A stretch of DNA of 64,000 bases, taken from NCBI RefSeq assembly GCF_001950325.1, contig NZ_BDJL01000001.1:1-64000 (forward strand), read 5' to 3'. Below the pieces are notes generated by a model. The model was not told the DNA's origin and made no database searches. It worked only from the letters and a program-made list of their open reading frames with translations. Source of the stretch: Carboxydothermus islandicus. GTDB taxonomy: Bacteria > Bacillota > Z-2901 > Carboxydothermales > Carboxydothermaceae. Both the position numbers and the translations under genes were made by a program. Below, piece by piece: positions 49,049-57,338 of this stretch; position 1 is the stretch's first letter; every line of letters begins with the position of its first letter.

Positions 49049-49636
49049 ATGAGTATTTTGCAATTAAGAGCTAAAAAGCGGCAGCAAAAAATAATTTTAT
49101 GGACCGTTGCGGTGGTGCTTGGTCTGGGTCTGATAGCTTCTTCCGTTGCCTGGACAATTGGTAATAGCTCAAATCTTAATCAACTCCCAAATAACCAGGT
49201 AATAGATCCGGCGCTTGCTTTAGAGGCGGAGGTTCTGGCAAATCCTACCGATGTTAATAAAATGTATCAACTGGCCGTTACCCTATTTGATAAAAGTACT
49301 CCCGAAGGTTACTTAAAAGCTGCGTATTACTTTGGGAAAATTTTAGAGCTCAATAGCACCAACGTTCCGGTAATGGTGGACCGGGCTATTGCGCTTTTTT
49401 ATCTGGGCCAGGTGGATGATGCGATAAAACAGGTAGAAGATGCCTTAAAAATTGACCCAAATCACGTTAAAGCTCATTTTAACTATGGTATTTTTTTAGG
49501 TTATGGTAAAGAAAAATACAAAGAGGGAATTGCTGAACTGGAAAAAGCTATAGCTTTGGCGGGTCCAACTTCCGCAGATGCTCAAAATGCGAAAAAAATC
49601 ATAGAAGAATTTAAAAAGAATCTTGACAAAAAGTAA
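49049..49636 (+). CDS. membrane-anchored TPR protein
   Basis: 195 aa. A transmembrane segment near residues 17-38 (LWTVAVVLGLGLIASSVAWTI) is followed by three or so tetratricopeptide repeats, including VDRAIALFYLGQVDDAIKQVEDALKIDP and HVKAHFNYGIFLGY. Such proteins act as scaffolds at the envelope. No specific partner is evident. ATG 49049 follows AAGGGGAG. Confidence 0.85.
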   Translation: MSILQLRAKKRQQKIILWTVAVVLGLGLIASSVAWTIGNSSNLNQLPNNQVIDPALALEAEVLANPTDVNKMYQLAVTLFDKSTPEGYLKAAYYFGKILELNSTNVPVMVDRAIALFYLGQVDDAIKQVEDALKIDPNHVKAHFNYGIFLGYGKEKYKEGIAELEKAIALAGPTSADAQNAKKIIEEFKKNLDKK

Positions 49637-49717
49637 ATTACCAGAATTTTAAACTATAATTAAAATTTAAAATATTTTATAATTGAGTAAAAAGGCCCCG
49701 TAGAGGAGGAGATCCCC

Positions 49718-50551
49718 ATGCGGGCTTTATTTTTTGCCCGAAAAAGAATAATTGGGTTATTGTTACTGGTGTTACTCTTTTTAAGCCAGATACCTTTCGA
49801 AACAAAACACTCGTTAAAACAGAGTTTTGCGGTTTTTGGCTTTAAGTTACTCGGATATAATGTTTATAACTACCGAGAGGTAACGGTATTAAGTAAAAGC
49901 CCTCTTCCCCGGCGTTTTTTACCCGGAGCAAACGACCTTTTTTTGAAGGAGAAAAAATATTTTTCCTATCAAGGGAAGAGCCGGGTGGTAATTGTATTAA
50001 CGTCTAATCTTAATTCTAATAGCTTTTTGGCCCTGCCCTCCCAGGGCTACTACTGGGAAGGGGTTATTTATCTTACAAACGATCTGGAAAGCCCGGCTTT
50101 AGCCCATGAGATATCCCACCTTTTAATCGACATTAAAACCGGAGGGAAACTTTCCCGCTATTTACACGAGGGACTGGCCCAGTGGGCGGAAGTAGCCTTT
50201 GGGGGAGTACCGGCCTTTTGGGGGAGTGAGGTAGATGTGTTTTCCAGTATTGCTGCCTTAGAAAAAAATCTTGATGATAAAGAAAACCAGTATGCAGCGT
50301 ATCGCCAGAGTTATTATTTTGTTAAGTTTTTGGAAGCAAAAAAAGGTAAAGAAGGTATATTACGTTTTCTGGAGGAGACAAAACGAAGCGGGAAAGAAAA
50401 AGCCTTTATGAAAGTTTACGGCCAGAGAGAAGAAGAGATTTTTTCTAAGTTCTTAAAGTGGTACCAAAAGTTTAAAAGCGGAGCATTAGCTCCGCTTTTT
50501 AAATGGCTTTTGCTTCCTCGGAAATTGCTTTTAAGCAATCGGTGCAAATGA
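49718..50551 (+). CDS. membrane-anchored zinc metallopeptidase (peptidase MA-like)
   Basis: 277 aa with an N-terminal membrane segment (IIGLLLLVLLFLSQIPF). The metalloprotease core is HEISH (HExxH) followed by YLHEGLAQWAEVAFGG, whose glutamate is the likely third ligand. The reading frame continues through the terminator hairpin at 50474-50499, which encodes SGALAPLFK, and overlaps the convergent abrB gene by 53 bp. The C-terminal 25 residues may be a recent read-through extension. Substrate unknown. Confidence 0.82.
   Translation: MRALFFARKRIIGLLLLVLLFLSQIPFETKHSLKQSFAVFGFKLLGYNVYNYREVTVLSKSPLPRRFLPGANDLFLKEKKYFSYQGKSRVVIVLTSNLNSNSFLALPSQGYYWEGVIYLTNDLESPALAHEISHLLIDIKTGGKLSRYLHEGLAQWAEVAFGGVPAFWGSEVDVFSSIAALEKNLDDKENQYAAYRQSYYFVKFLEAKKGKEGILRFLEETKRSGKEKAFMKVYGQREEEIFSKFLKWYQKFKSGALAPLFKWLLLPRKLLLSNRCK
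50474..50499. terminator. hairpin serving abrB and the metallopeptidase gene
   Basis: AAAAGCGGAGC, ATTA loop and GCTCCGCTTTT form a bidirectional stem. On the minus strand it follows the abrB stop directly. On the plus strand it lies inside the peptidase frame. Confidence 0.8.
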
Positions 50552-50753
50552 GCTTTCCTTTATAATGGTGCACGTTTGCGGCATTACCGCAGAAAATGCA
50601 CGCTGGTTCATACTTTTTGAGAATGATTTTTTCGTTGTCTACGTAAATTTCCAGAGCATCTTTTTCTTCGATGCCCAAAGTCCTTCTCAGCTCAATGGGG
50701 ATTACTACCCGGCCGAGCTCGTCTACTTTTCTGACTATTCCGGTAGATTTCAT
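50499..50753 (-). CDS. abrB: AbrB/SpoVT-family transition-state regulator
   Basis: 84 aa. The N-terminal swapped-hairpin DNA-binding domain MKSTGIVRKVDELGRVVIPIELRR is typical. A C-terminal zinc-type segment CIFCGNAANVHHYKGKLICTDC is present, as in clostridial AbrB. It would repress post-exponential genes until Spo0A acts. A strong promoter and GGAGGAG precede it. Confidence 0.94.
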   Translation of the reverse strand: MKSTGIVRKVDELGRVVIPIELRRTLGIEEKDALEIYVDNEKIILKKYEPACIFCGNAANVHHYKGKLICTDCLKAISEEAKAI

Positions 50754-50806
50754 TATAAATTCTCCTCCTTTATTATTGCAATTTTCGACAAAATTTTTTC
50801 AACTAA

Positions 50807-50835
50807 ATATTACCAAAGTTAACTCTAATAGTCAA
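50807..50835 (-). promoter_or_regulatory. abrB promoter
   Basis: On the minus strand TTGACT, 17 bp and TAATAT read from 50835 to 50807. Confidence 0.75.
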
Positions 50836-50873
50836 TAAGGTTTGTCCAATTTTTTTTAAAAAATTCTTAGCAG

Positions 50874-50902
50874 TTGACGGTTAATTTTAAGTTTGGTACG
50901 AT
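50874..50902 (+). promoter_or_regulatory. metG promoter
   Basis: TTGACG (50874-50879), 17 bp and TACGAT (50897-50902) lie 41 bp before metG. Confidence 0.7.
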
Positions 50903-50942
50903 ATCACCAAAAAGTACCGGTAAGGCAGGAGGCGTGTTTTAA

Positions 50943-52904
50943 ATGGGCAAAAGCTTTTATATAACCACACCGATTTATTATCCCAGCGATAATCTACATA
51001 TTGGCCATGCGTATACCACCGTGGCGGCAGATACGATGGCTCGCTTTAAGCGGATGACCGGTTATGATGTCTGGTTCTTAACCGGCTCCGACGAACACGG
51101 CCAGAAAATAGAAAGAAAGGCTAAAAGCCAGGGACTTTCTCCCAAGGAATACGTTGACCCCATCGTCGATAGTTTTAAACATTTGTGGAAGCTTTTAGAT
51201 ATAAGTTATGACGACTTTATCCGTACCACCGAAGAGCGGCACAAAAAAGTGGTACAGGCAATTTTTCAAAAACTTTACGAGCAGGGCGATATCTATAAGT
51301 CTGCCTATGAAGGATGGTACTGCACGCCCTGCGAAGCTTTCTGGACCGAGGGCAAACTTGTTGACGGCAAATGTCCGGACTGCGGGCGCCCGGTAGAGTG
51401 GACCAGAGAAGAAAGCTACTTTTTTAGAATGTCCAGGTATGCCGACCGGCTTTTAAAACATATTGAAGAAAACCCGGAGTTCATAGTACCCGAATCCCGG
51501 CGTAACGAAATGATAAATTTTATAAAGCAGGGGTTAGAAGACTTATGCGTTTCCCGGACCACTTTTAACTGGGGAATACCTGTGCCTTTTGATGAAAAGC
51601 ATGTGGTCTATGTTTGGGTAGATGCCCTTACCAACTACATTTCCGCTCTGGGTTACGGCACCGATGATGACCATCTTTTCCAGAAATACTGGCCGGCGGA
51701 CGTTCATTTAGTTGGGAAAGACATCGTGCGTTTCCACACCGTTATTTGGCCTATAATTCTTCTTGCTTTAGGAGTTGAGCTTCCCAAAAAAGTAGTGGGA
51801 CACGGCTGGTTTGTTCTGGAAGGGGGCAAGATGTCCAAATCCAAAGGTAATGTGGTTGACCCGGTAAAGCTGGTGGAAAAATACGGAGTGGATGCGGTCC
51901 GTTACTTTTTGGTTCGGGAAATGCCTCTGGGTCTTGATGCGGTTTATTCCGAAGAAGCGTTAATCAACCGGATAAATGTTGATTTGGCCAATGACCTGGG
52001 CAACCTTTTAAACCGAACCTTGTCTATGTTAGAAAAGTTCCTTGGCGGAGAGATACCCCTTCCTTATGAATATGAGGAAATTGATCGGGAAGTAATCGAA
52101 CTGGCATTGGCTTTGCCGGCAGAAACCGAAAAATTAATGGATAAATTTGACCTTGCCGGAGCTCTTGCTAATATCTGGCGGCTGGTAACCAGGCTTAATA
52201 AGTATATTGACGAAGTAGCCCCCTGGAGTTTAAACAAAGAAGGTAAAATTGAGCGGCTTAAAACGGTTCTTTATGTCGTGTTGGAAGGCTACCGGTTTAT
52301 TACGGTTCTATTAAAACCGGTAATGCCCAACTTTCCTGCGAAAGTAGCGGCTCAATTAGGAGTTAACGATGAAGCTCTCTTTACCTGGGAGTCGCTCTCC
52401 AACTGGGGACGACTACCGGCGGGGGTAAAAACCAAAAAAGGCGAGCCGTTGTTCCCCCGCCTGGACCCGGAAATTTTATTAAAGACCACCGACGACCAGC
52501 CACTGACAACTATTAATGCAGGATCGGCTGCTACCGACAAAAAGGAGGAAAAGACCGTGACCGAACACGCGGAAGAAAAATCTCTCGTTACCATAGAGGA
52601 ATTCTCCCAAATTGATTTAAGGGTAGCCAGGGTTCTTGAGGCCGAGCGGGTACCCAAGACGGATAAGCTCATGAAACTCAAGGTTACTCTCGGAGACGAA
52701 GAGAGAACGATTGTGGCAGGCATTGCCCAGTATTACGAACCGGAAGCGCTGGTCGGCAAACAGTTAGTGATTGTTGCCAACCTAAAACCGGCAAAACTTC
52801 GGGGTATTGAGTCCCAGGGGATGGTTTTGGCAGCATCCGGTAATGGCAATCTCCAGGTATTATTTGTTGACGATCAGATTCCTCCGGGGAGTAAAGTAAA
52901 GTAA
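50943..52904 (+). CDS. metG: methionyl-tRNA synthetase with C-terminal tRNA-binding domain
   Basis: 653 aa class I synthetase. The HIGH motif appears in NLHIGHAYTTVAADTMAR. A zinc knuckle follows (CTPCEAFW and CPDCGRP), and GGKMSKSKGNVVDP is the KMSKS loop. The C-terminal 110 residues (FSQIDLRVARVLEAERV) are an EMAP/Trbp111-like domain. The linker between the two (about residues 515-545) is low complexity and its DNA resembles the intergenic repeat family. metG, tatD and cobO follow each other. Confidence 0.97.
   Translation: MGKSFYITTPIYYPSDNLHIGHAYTTVAADTMARFKRMTGYDVWFLTGSDEHGQKIERKAKSQGLSPKEYVDPIVDSFKHLWKLLDISYDDFIRTTEERHKKVVQAIFQKLYEQGDIYKSAYEGWYCTPCEAFWTEGKLVDGKCPDCGRPVEWTREESYFFRMSRYADRLLKHIEENPEFIVPESRRNEMINFIKQGLEDLCVSRTTFNWGIPVPFDEKHVVYVWVDALTNYISALGYGTDDDHLFQKYWPADVHLVGKDIVRFHTVIWPIILLALGVELPKKVVGHGWFVLEGGKMSKSKGNVVDPVKLVEKYGVDAVRYFLVREMPLGLDAVYSEEALINRINVDLANDLGNLLNRTLSMLEKFLGGEIPLPYEYEEIDREVIELALALPAETEKLMDKFDLAGALANIWRLVTRLNKYIDEVAPWSLNKEGKIERLKTVLYVVLEGYRFITVLLKPVMPNFPAKVAAQLGVNDEALFTWESLSNWGRLPAGVKTKKGEPLFPRLDPEILLKTTDDQPLTTINAGSAATDKKEEKTVTEHAEEKSLVTIEEFSQIDLRVARVLEAERVPKTDKLMKLKVTLGDEERTIVAGIAQYYEPEALVGKQLVIVANLKPAKLRGIESQGMVLAASGNGNLQVLFVDDQIPPGSKVK
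52489..52512 (+). repeat. repeat-like segment inside metG (linker)
   Basis: ACCACCGACGACCAGCCACTG-type sequence, related to the intergenic repeat copies, encodes TTDDQPLTT in the linker of methionyl-tRNA synthetase. Confidence 0.6.
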
Positions 52905-52923
52905 AAAACAGGGGAAGAGGTTT

Positions 52924-53688
52924 ATGCTTATAGACAGCCACGCTCATTTAAATGATCCCAAATTTAAAGATGATATAGAAGAAGTATTAAAACGCGCCCG
53001 GCAAAACGGGGTGGAAAAGATTATTACCGTGGGCTATGATCTTCCATCTTCGGAAGAAGCGGTTAGACTTTCGGAAAAATATCCGGAAATTTATGCTGCT
53101 GTTGGCATTCATCCCCATGATGCCAAAACTTTAAATGATAAAGTTTTTGGGCGTCTTGAGGCCCTTTTAGACCATCCCCGGGTAGTAGCGTTAGGGGAAA
53201 TAGGCCTTGATTTTTACCGGAATTTATCTCCCCGGGAGGTACAGCGAGAAGCCTTTATCCGCCAGCTAAAGCTTGCCCGGCAAAAAAGAAAGCCCGTAAT
53301 AATTCACGACCGGGAAGCTCACCAGGAGGTATTTGATACTTTAAAAGAACATGCCCTGGAGCTTTCCGGGGTGATGCACTGCTATTCCGGTTCGGCAGAG
53401 CTTGCTCTAAGGTATATTAAAGAGCTTAACTTTTACATTTCTTTGGCGGGACCGCTTACCTTTAAAAACAACGTCAAAGGTAAAGAAGTTGCCAAAAAAG
53501 TGCCACTGGAGTATCTACTGGTAGAAACCGATTGCCCTTATCTTACTCCGGAACCCTTTCGGGGAAGGAGAAATGAGCCTGGTTTGGTAACGTTGGTGGC
53601 CGAAGAAATCGCCCGGATTAAAGGCATTGCCAAAGAAGAAGCCTTCCGGGCTTTAACCGAAAACACGGTAAAGTTATTTTATTTATAA
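52924..53688 (+). CDS. tatD: TatD-family metal-dependent DNase
   Basis: 254-aa amidohydrolase-fold nuclease. It begins LIDSHAHLNDPKF, with GEIGLDFYRN, VIIHDREAHQE and ETDCPYLTPEPFRGRRNEP carrying the metal ligands. It is coupled to metG in many bacteria, as here (20 bp gap). Confidence 0.95.
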   Translation: MLIDSHAHLNDPKFKDDIEEVLKRARQNGVEKIITVGYDLPSSEEAVRLSEKYPEIYAAVGIHPHDAKTLNDKVFGRLEALLDHPRVVALGEIGLDFYRNLSPREVQREAFIRQLKLARQKRKPVIIHDREAHQEVFDTLKEHALELSGVMHCYSGSAELALRYIKELNFYISLAGPLTFKNNVKGKEVAKKVPLEYLLVETDCPYLTPEPFRGRRNEPGLVTLVAEEIARIKGIAKEEAFRALTENTVKLFYL

Positions 53689-53691
53689 TGT

Positions 53692-53735
53692 TTTTATACT
53701 AACTTCCAACTTCTGACTTCTAACTTCTAATTTGG
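53692..53735. repeat. short degenerate ACTTCTAACTTCTGA repeat
   Basis: The gap between tatD and cobO holds repeated units AACTTC, CAACTTCTGACTTCTAACTTC, a different low-complexity family from the ACCACC repeats. Confidence 0.55.
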
Positions 53736-53751
53736 GGGGGATGGATGGTAC

Positions 53752-54276
53752 ATGGGGAAAGAAAAAGGTCTTGTCCTGGTCTTTACCGGAAATGGTAAGG
53801 GGAAGACCACCTCGGCTCTCGGGATGGCTCTAAGGGCCTGGGGTCAGGGAATGCGGATTTTAGTTTTACAGTTTATTAAAGGTGGCTGGAAATACGGGGA
53901 ACTAAAAGCTGCCGAAGCTTTAGGCGAGCGCTTTGTTATGCGCCAGATGGGGGAAGGCTTTTTATCCGAAGAAAAATTTGACGAGCACCGTAGAGCTGCC
54001 CAGGAAGCTTTGGAGGAAGCAAAAAAAGAGATTTTGTCGGGGAACTGGGATATGATAATCCTTGATGAAATTATTTACTCCATTGGCTACGGCCTTGTAG
54101 ATGAAGAACAGGTGCTGGATTTAATAAAAATTAAACCGGAAAAACTGCACCTGGTTTTAACCGGAAGGAATGCTTCGGAGCGGATAATTGAAGCTGCCGA
54201 TTTAGTATCGGAAATCAGGGAAATAAAGCATCCCTACCAAAAGGGTATTCCTGCCCAGAAAGGAATAGAGTTTTAG
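53752..54276 (+). CDS. cobO: corrinoid adenosyltransferase (CobO/BtuR type)
   Basis: Transfers adenosyl from ATP to reduced corrinoids; 174 aa. It has the P-loop TGNGKGKTTSALGMALRA and the conserved QFIKGGWKYGELKA, DMIILDEIIYSIGYG and TGRNASERIIEAADL. GGGGGGATGG precedes the ATG. Corrinoid metabolism suits an anaerobe with methyl-transfer pathways. Confidence 0.95.
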   Translation: MGKEKGLVLVFTGNGKGKTTSALGMALRAWGQGMRILVLQFIKGGWKYGELKAAEALGERFVMRQMGEGFLSEEKFDEHRRAAQEALEEAKKEILSGNWDMIILDEIIYSIGYGLVDEEQVLDLIKIKPEKLHLVLTGRNASERIIEAADLVSEIREIKHPYQKGIPAQKGIEF

Positions 54277-54281
54277 AAGAT

Positions 54282-54326
54282 AACCCCTAAGCCTTATGTT
54301 TAAGGTTTAGGGGTTAAATTTTTTTT
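54282..54326 (+). terminator. terminator after cobO
   Basis: AACCCCTAA and TTAGGGGTT plus inner CTTA/TAAG form a long stem followed by TTTTTTTT. Confidence 0.88.
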
Positions 54327-54453
54327 GCTTAAAAAACAGCATTTTGGAGGAAATAAGGCTTCTTTGCAAGGTGAATTGCTAAAATCACCTGAGAAAAGCT
54401 TTTTAACATTGTTAAGCTACTTGATACTTTTGCATACGTGGTTAGATATTTGG

Positions 54454-54482
54454 TTGTAAAACCGAAAAGAATGGCATATAAT
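54454..54482 (+). promoter_or_regulatory. promoter of the G5/3D protein gene
   Basis: TTGTAA (54454-54459), 17 bp and TATAAT (54477-54482). The 100-base leader carries a small hairpin CCTGC-AAAA-GCAGG near 54500. The stretch 54327-54453 shows nothing else I recognise. Confidence 0.75.
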
Positions 54483-54589
54483 GTAGTAAGGTTTTTTGCC
54501 TGCAAAAGCAGGAATTAATTGGCAGTTAGAAGAATAATTTAAAAGGAGTGCTAAATTTCCAACCTCTTCTAACATAAGGTGGTGAATCG

Positions 54590-55597
54590 ATGAAAGATTG
54601 GTATATACCCGATGTTAAAGCCGCAGTTATTCCCCGGTACCGCAAAAAAACCGGAGTTCTGTGGTTGGCGTTGGGGCTAATTTTAATCTTGGTTTTAAGT
54701 GTGAGTTATTATTTTTATCTTGTTAAGGAAGTTACCATTATTGATGACGGAAAAACGGTGGTTTTAAAAACAAAGGCAGCAACTGTAGAGGAACTTTTAA
54801 CCGAAACTAAACGGACTTTAGGGCTGAAGGATACCATTAATATGCCCTTAACCGCAAAGTTAAAAGAAGGAACAAAGATTGTTATTAACCGGGCGAAGCC
54901 GGTAAAAATAAAAGTAGATGGCCGGGAAATTGAAATCCTGACGGTGGCCAAAACCATTGCCGATGCTATTAAAGAAGCGGGAGTTACCGTAAATCCTCAG
55001 GACATTGTGGAGCCTTCTCCTGCGGAATTAGTTGGGTTAAATACCGAAGTAAAAATAATTCGGGTTAAGGTGGAAGAAAAAACAGAGGAGGTTGTTCTTG
55101 CCTACCGGACAATTAAAAGGCCTTCCAGCAACCTTTTTAAAGGCCGGACTAAAGTTTTAACCAAAGGAAAGACGGGTCTTGCCCGCACCTACTATAAAAT
55201 TACTTACTATGATGGTAAAGTAGTGAAAAAAGAAGTTGTTAAGCAGGAAGTGGTAAAAAAGCCTGTAGATGAAGTAATACTGGTTGGTACCAAAAATACC
55301 GTTTCCCGGGGGGGAAAAATTATAAGATTTTCCCGGGTAATTGATGTTGTGGCCACTGCTTATACCCATACCGGTTACCGGACGGCAACCGGTGTTTATC
55401 CCCACCGGGGAGTGGTGGCGGTGGACCCGGACGTTATACCCTACGGTACCAGGCTTTATATCGATGGTTACGGTTACGGTACTGCTTTGGATACCGGTAG
55501 TGCTATCCGCGGAGCAAGGATTGACCTCTTCTTTGATACTTACGGAGAAGCGATTAGCTGGGGTCGAAGGTATACCCGCGTATATGTGTTAGAATAA
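54590..55597 (+). CDS. YabE-like cell-wall protein (DUF348, G5 and 3D domains)
   Basis: 335 aa. An N-terminal membrane anchor (LWLALGLILILVLSVSYYF) is followed by two DUF348 units (VTIIDDGKTVVLKTKAATVEELL and VKIKVDGREIEIL). A G5 domain follows, and the C-terminal 3D domain ends in VDPDVIPYGTRLYIDGYGYGTALDTG. Three conserved aspartates mark the 3D (MltA-like) catalytic site. It matches YabE of Bacillus, also next to rsmA; rnmV is absent here. Confidence 0.92.
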   Translation: MKDWYIPDVKAAVIPRYRKKTGVLWLALGLILILVLSVSYYFYLVKEVTIIDDGKTVVLKTKAATVEELLTETKRTLGLKDTINMPLTAKLKEGTKIVINRAKPVKIKVDGREIEILTVAKTIADAIKEAGVTVNPQDIVEPSPAELVGLNTEVKIIRVKVEEKTEEVVLAYRTIKRPSSNLFKGRTKVLTKGKTGLARTYYKITYYDGKVVKKEVVKQEVVKKPVDEVILVGTKNTVSRGGKIIRFSRVIDVVATAYTHTGYRTATGVYPHRGVVAVDPDVIPYGTRLYIDGYGYGTALDTGSAIRGARIDLFFDTYGEAISWGRRYTRVYVLE

Positions 55598-55620
55598 AGG
55601 CAGGAAACTGCCTTTTTTTT
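55598..55620 (+). terminator. terminator after the G5/3D gene
   Basis: AGGCAG, GAAA loop and CTGCCT are followed by TTTTTTTT. Confidence 0.85.
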
Positions 55621-55633
55621 GTTTATAATAAAA

Positions 55634-55700
55634 GGTAGTAGGTGATATGTGGTACGTGGTTGGTCGTTGTCACCGACGACCGACAACTGACCACCACTAT
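55634..55700. repeat. inverted copies of the GGTAGT/ACCACC intergenic repeat
   Basis: The left part (GGTAGTAGGTGATATGTGG, ACGTGGTTGGTCG) is rich in GGT units. The right part (ACCGACGACCGACAACTGACC, ACCACTATCG) is its rough complement, so the region can form an imperfect hairpin between 55634 and 55700. Confidence 0.75.
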
Positions 55701-55732
55701 CGTAGACCTAAAAACGTATAAAGGAGTATGCC

Positions 55733-56608
55733 ATGAATCTCTGGTCGCCAACTACTTTAAAAGAAATTTTAGCAAAACATAATCTAACCCTGTCCCACGG
55801 GTTAGGACAGCATTTTTTGACGGATTTTGGGATTTTAGCTAAAATAGTGGAGAAAGCAGAAATTAATTCCGATAATGCCGTACTGGAGATCGGTCCCGGC
55901 GCCGGGGTGCTTACCCGGCTGTTAGCCCAAGCAGCTAAATACGTGGTGGCGATTGAAATAGACAAAAAGCTTCTGCCGGTACTGGCGGAAACCACCGGAG
56001 ACCTGGGGAATGTAGTGGTAGTAAATGCCGATGCCCGGGAGATTGATTTTGACCGGGTGATGACGGAACGAACCGGCGGCGAATTTGGCTTTGAGGGGAA
56101 ACCCTACTTAATTGTGGCCAATTTGCCTTATTACGCTACCAGTCCCTTAATTTTTAAGGTGTTTGAGGAAGGCTACAGGGTAAGTTCCATGACCTTAATG
56201 ATGCAGAAGGAAGTTGCGGAAAGGATAACGGCAAAACCGGGGAGTAAGGCCTACGGGAGTTTATCGGTGGCCTGCCAGTACTTTTCGGAACCGAGAATCG
56301 TATTAAAAGTACCGCGGACGGTCTTTTTTCCGCCGCCGGAAGTGGAGTCGGCGGTGGTAAGGTTTACTTTAAAAGAAAATTGTCTTAGCTCCGAAGAACG
56401 GCTAAGATTTTTCCGGGTAGTGCGGGCGGCGTTTGCTACCCGCCGGAAAACTGTTGCCAAATCTTTAGCCGGGGCCTTAAATTTAGAGCGGCATTATGTG
56501 GAGGAAGTACTTTTAAAAGTAGGGATTAATCCAAACTTACGGGCAGAACAAATACCTCCTGAAAGTTTCTATCGCCTGAGCCAAGAGGTGGTAGGTGGTA
56601 AGTGGTAG
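55733..56608 (+). CDS. rsmA: 16S rRNA dimethyladenosine transferase RsmA (KsgA)
   Basis: Dimethylates A1518 and A1519 of 16S rRNA; 291 aa. It has [17 protein letters not shown], the SAM motif [15 protein letters not shown] and the catalytic [12 protein letters not shown]. The last residues (EVVGGKW) and the stop codon are encoded by GGTGGTAGGTGGTAAG-type repeat sequence. The ATG follows AAAGGAG. Confidence 0.96.
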   Translation: MNLWSPTTLKEILAKHNLTLSHGLGQHFLTDFGILAKIVEKAEINSDNAVLEIGPGAGVLTRLLAQAAKYVVAIEIDKKLLPVLAETTGDLGNVVVVNADAREIDFDRVMTERTGGEFGFEGKPYLIVANLPYYATSPLIFKVFEEGYRVSSMTLMMQKEVAERITAKPGSKAYGSLSVACQYFSEPRIVLKVPRTVFFPPPEVESAVVRFTLKENCLSSEERLRFFRVVRAAFATRRKTVAKSLAGALNLERHYVEEVLLKVGINPNLRAEQIPPESFYRLSQEVVGGKW

Positions 56609-56665
56609 GTGGTAGGAAAAAATTATTTATACCGACCACCGACCACATACCACCGACGACCATTG
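56585..56665. repeat. long imperfect inverted repeat of the GGTGGT/ACCACC family
   Basis: About 30 nt of GGTGGTAGG and GTGGTAGG units is separated by an AT-rich loop from CCGACCACCGACC, ATACCACCGACGACC. The arms can pair over much of their length. The left arm overlaps the end of rsmA. Confidence 0.85.
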
Positions 56666-56737
56666 TAGTGGGGTCGACTCCTGGCGACATAAAATAATTG
56701 GCAGCTAAAGCTGCCCTATAAAAGTAGTGGTCACTTT

Positions 56738-56775
56738 TTTTACTTACGACCTATTACATACCACCGACCACCATT
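56738..56775. repeat. further ACCACC repeat copy
   Basis: ACTTACGACC, ATACCACCGACCACC follows a small hairpin GGCAGC/GCTGCC at 56701-56714. It ends 15 bp before the next gene, so it lies in its leader. Confidence 0.7.
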
Positions 56776-56789
56776 AAGAAGGGATATAC

Positions 56790-57281
56790 ATGGCACGGAA
56801 AAAAGAAGATTATTTTATAAGCCCGACTAAAGGAATTATGAGTTTTTCCCGGGTGATGGAAGATATTGAAGAATATATTGCCGGTCTTCCCACTTCATCG
56901 TATAAAATAATCATTGGCTCCGATTCCCAGGCTAAAAACAACGAAACGGTATTTGTAACGGCCATAGTCGTTCACCGGATCGGTAAAGGGGCTCGCTACT
57001 ACTACAAGAAAAAAAGCGAGCGGCATGTGGTAAGCCTAAGGCAGAAAATTTTTTTTGAAACGGCCTTAAGCCTGGAAGTGGGAAGTCAGGTGGCCCATTA
57101 CTTTTCCGAACACGGCCGGGCGGAGCTGCCCGTGGAAATCCATATCGATGTAGGAAATAGTGGCGAAACCCGGGAGCTCATTAAAGAGGTAGTGGGGATG
57201 GTCCTGGGTTCCGGCTTTACTCCGAAAATAAAGCCCGAAGCCTTTGGAGCAACGTCAGTTGCCGATAAGTATACAAAATAA
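56790..57281 (+). CDS. YkuK-like ribonuclease H-fold protein (DUF458)
   Basis: 163 aa. IIIGSDSQAKN near residues 41-51 and the middle SERHVVSLRQKIFFETALSLEVG match the YkuK/DUF458 family, whose fold resembles RNase H. IHIDVGNSGETRELIKEVVGMV carries the third conserved acid. The enzymatic role is unproven. The gene stands alone before a bidirectional terminator. Confidence 0.85.
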   Translation: MARKKEDYFISPTKGIMSFSRVMEDIEEYIAGLPTSSYKIIIGSDSQAKNNETVFVTAIVVHRIGKGARYYYKKKSERHVVSLRQKIFFETALSLEVGSQVAHYFSEHGRAELPVEIHIDVGNSGETRELIKEVVGMVLGSGFTPKIKPEAFGATSVADKYTK

Positions 57282-57298
57282 TTAAGTTACTTTCGTAA

Positions 57299-57338
57299 AA
57301 AAGCCCTCTTGCAAATGCTGCAAGAGGGCTTTTTTTAG
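57299..57338. terminator. bidirectional terminator
   Basis: AAAAGCCCTCTTGCA and TGCAAGAGGGCTTTT pair over 15 bp. T-runs occur on both strands, closing the plus-strand gene and the convergent minus-strand gene. Confidence 0.9.

Noticed and set aside
54356-54455. Possible ~30-codon frame starting TTGCAAGGTGAATTG upstream of the G5/3D gene
   Set aside because: Poor ribosome-binding spacing, no promoter before it and no similarity to the small-peptide family.
56585-56775. Possible CRISPR or transposon ends in the GGTGGT/ACCACC repeats
   Set aside because: No regular spacers, no direct target duplications and no transposase nearby.
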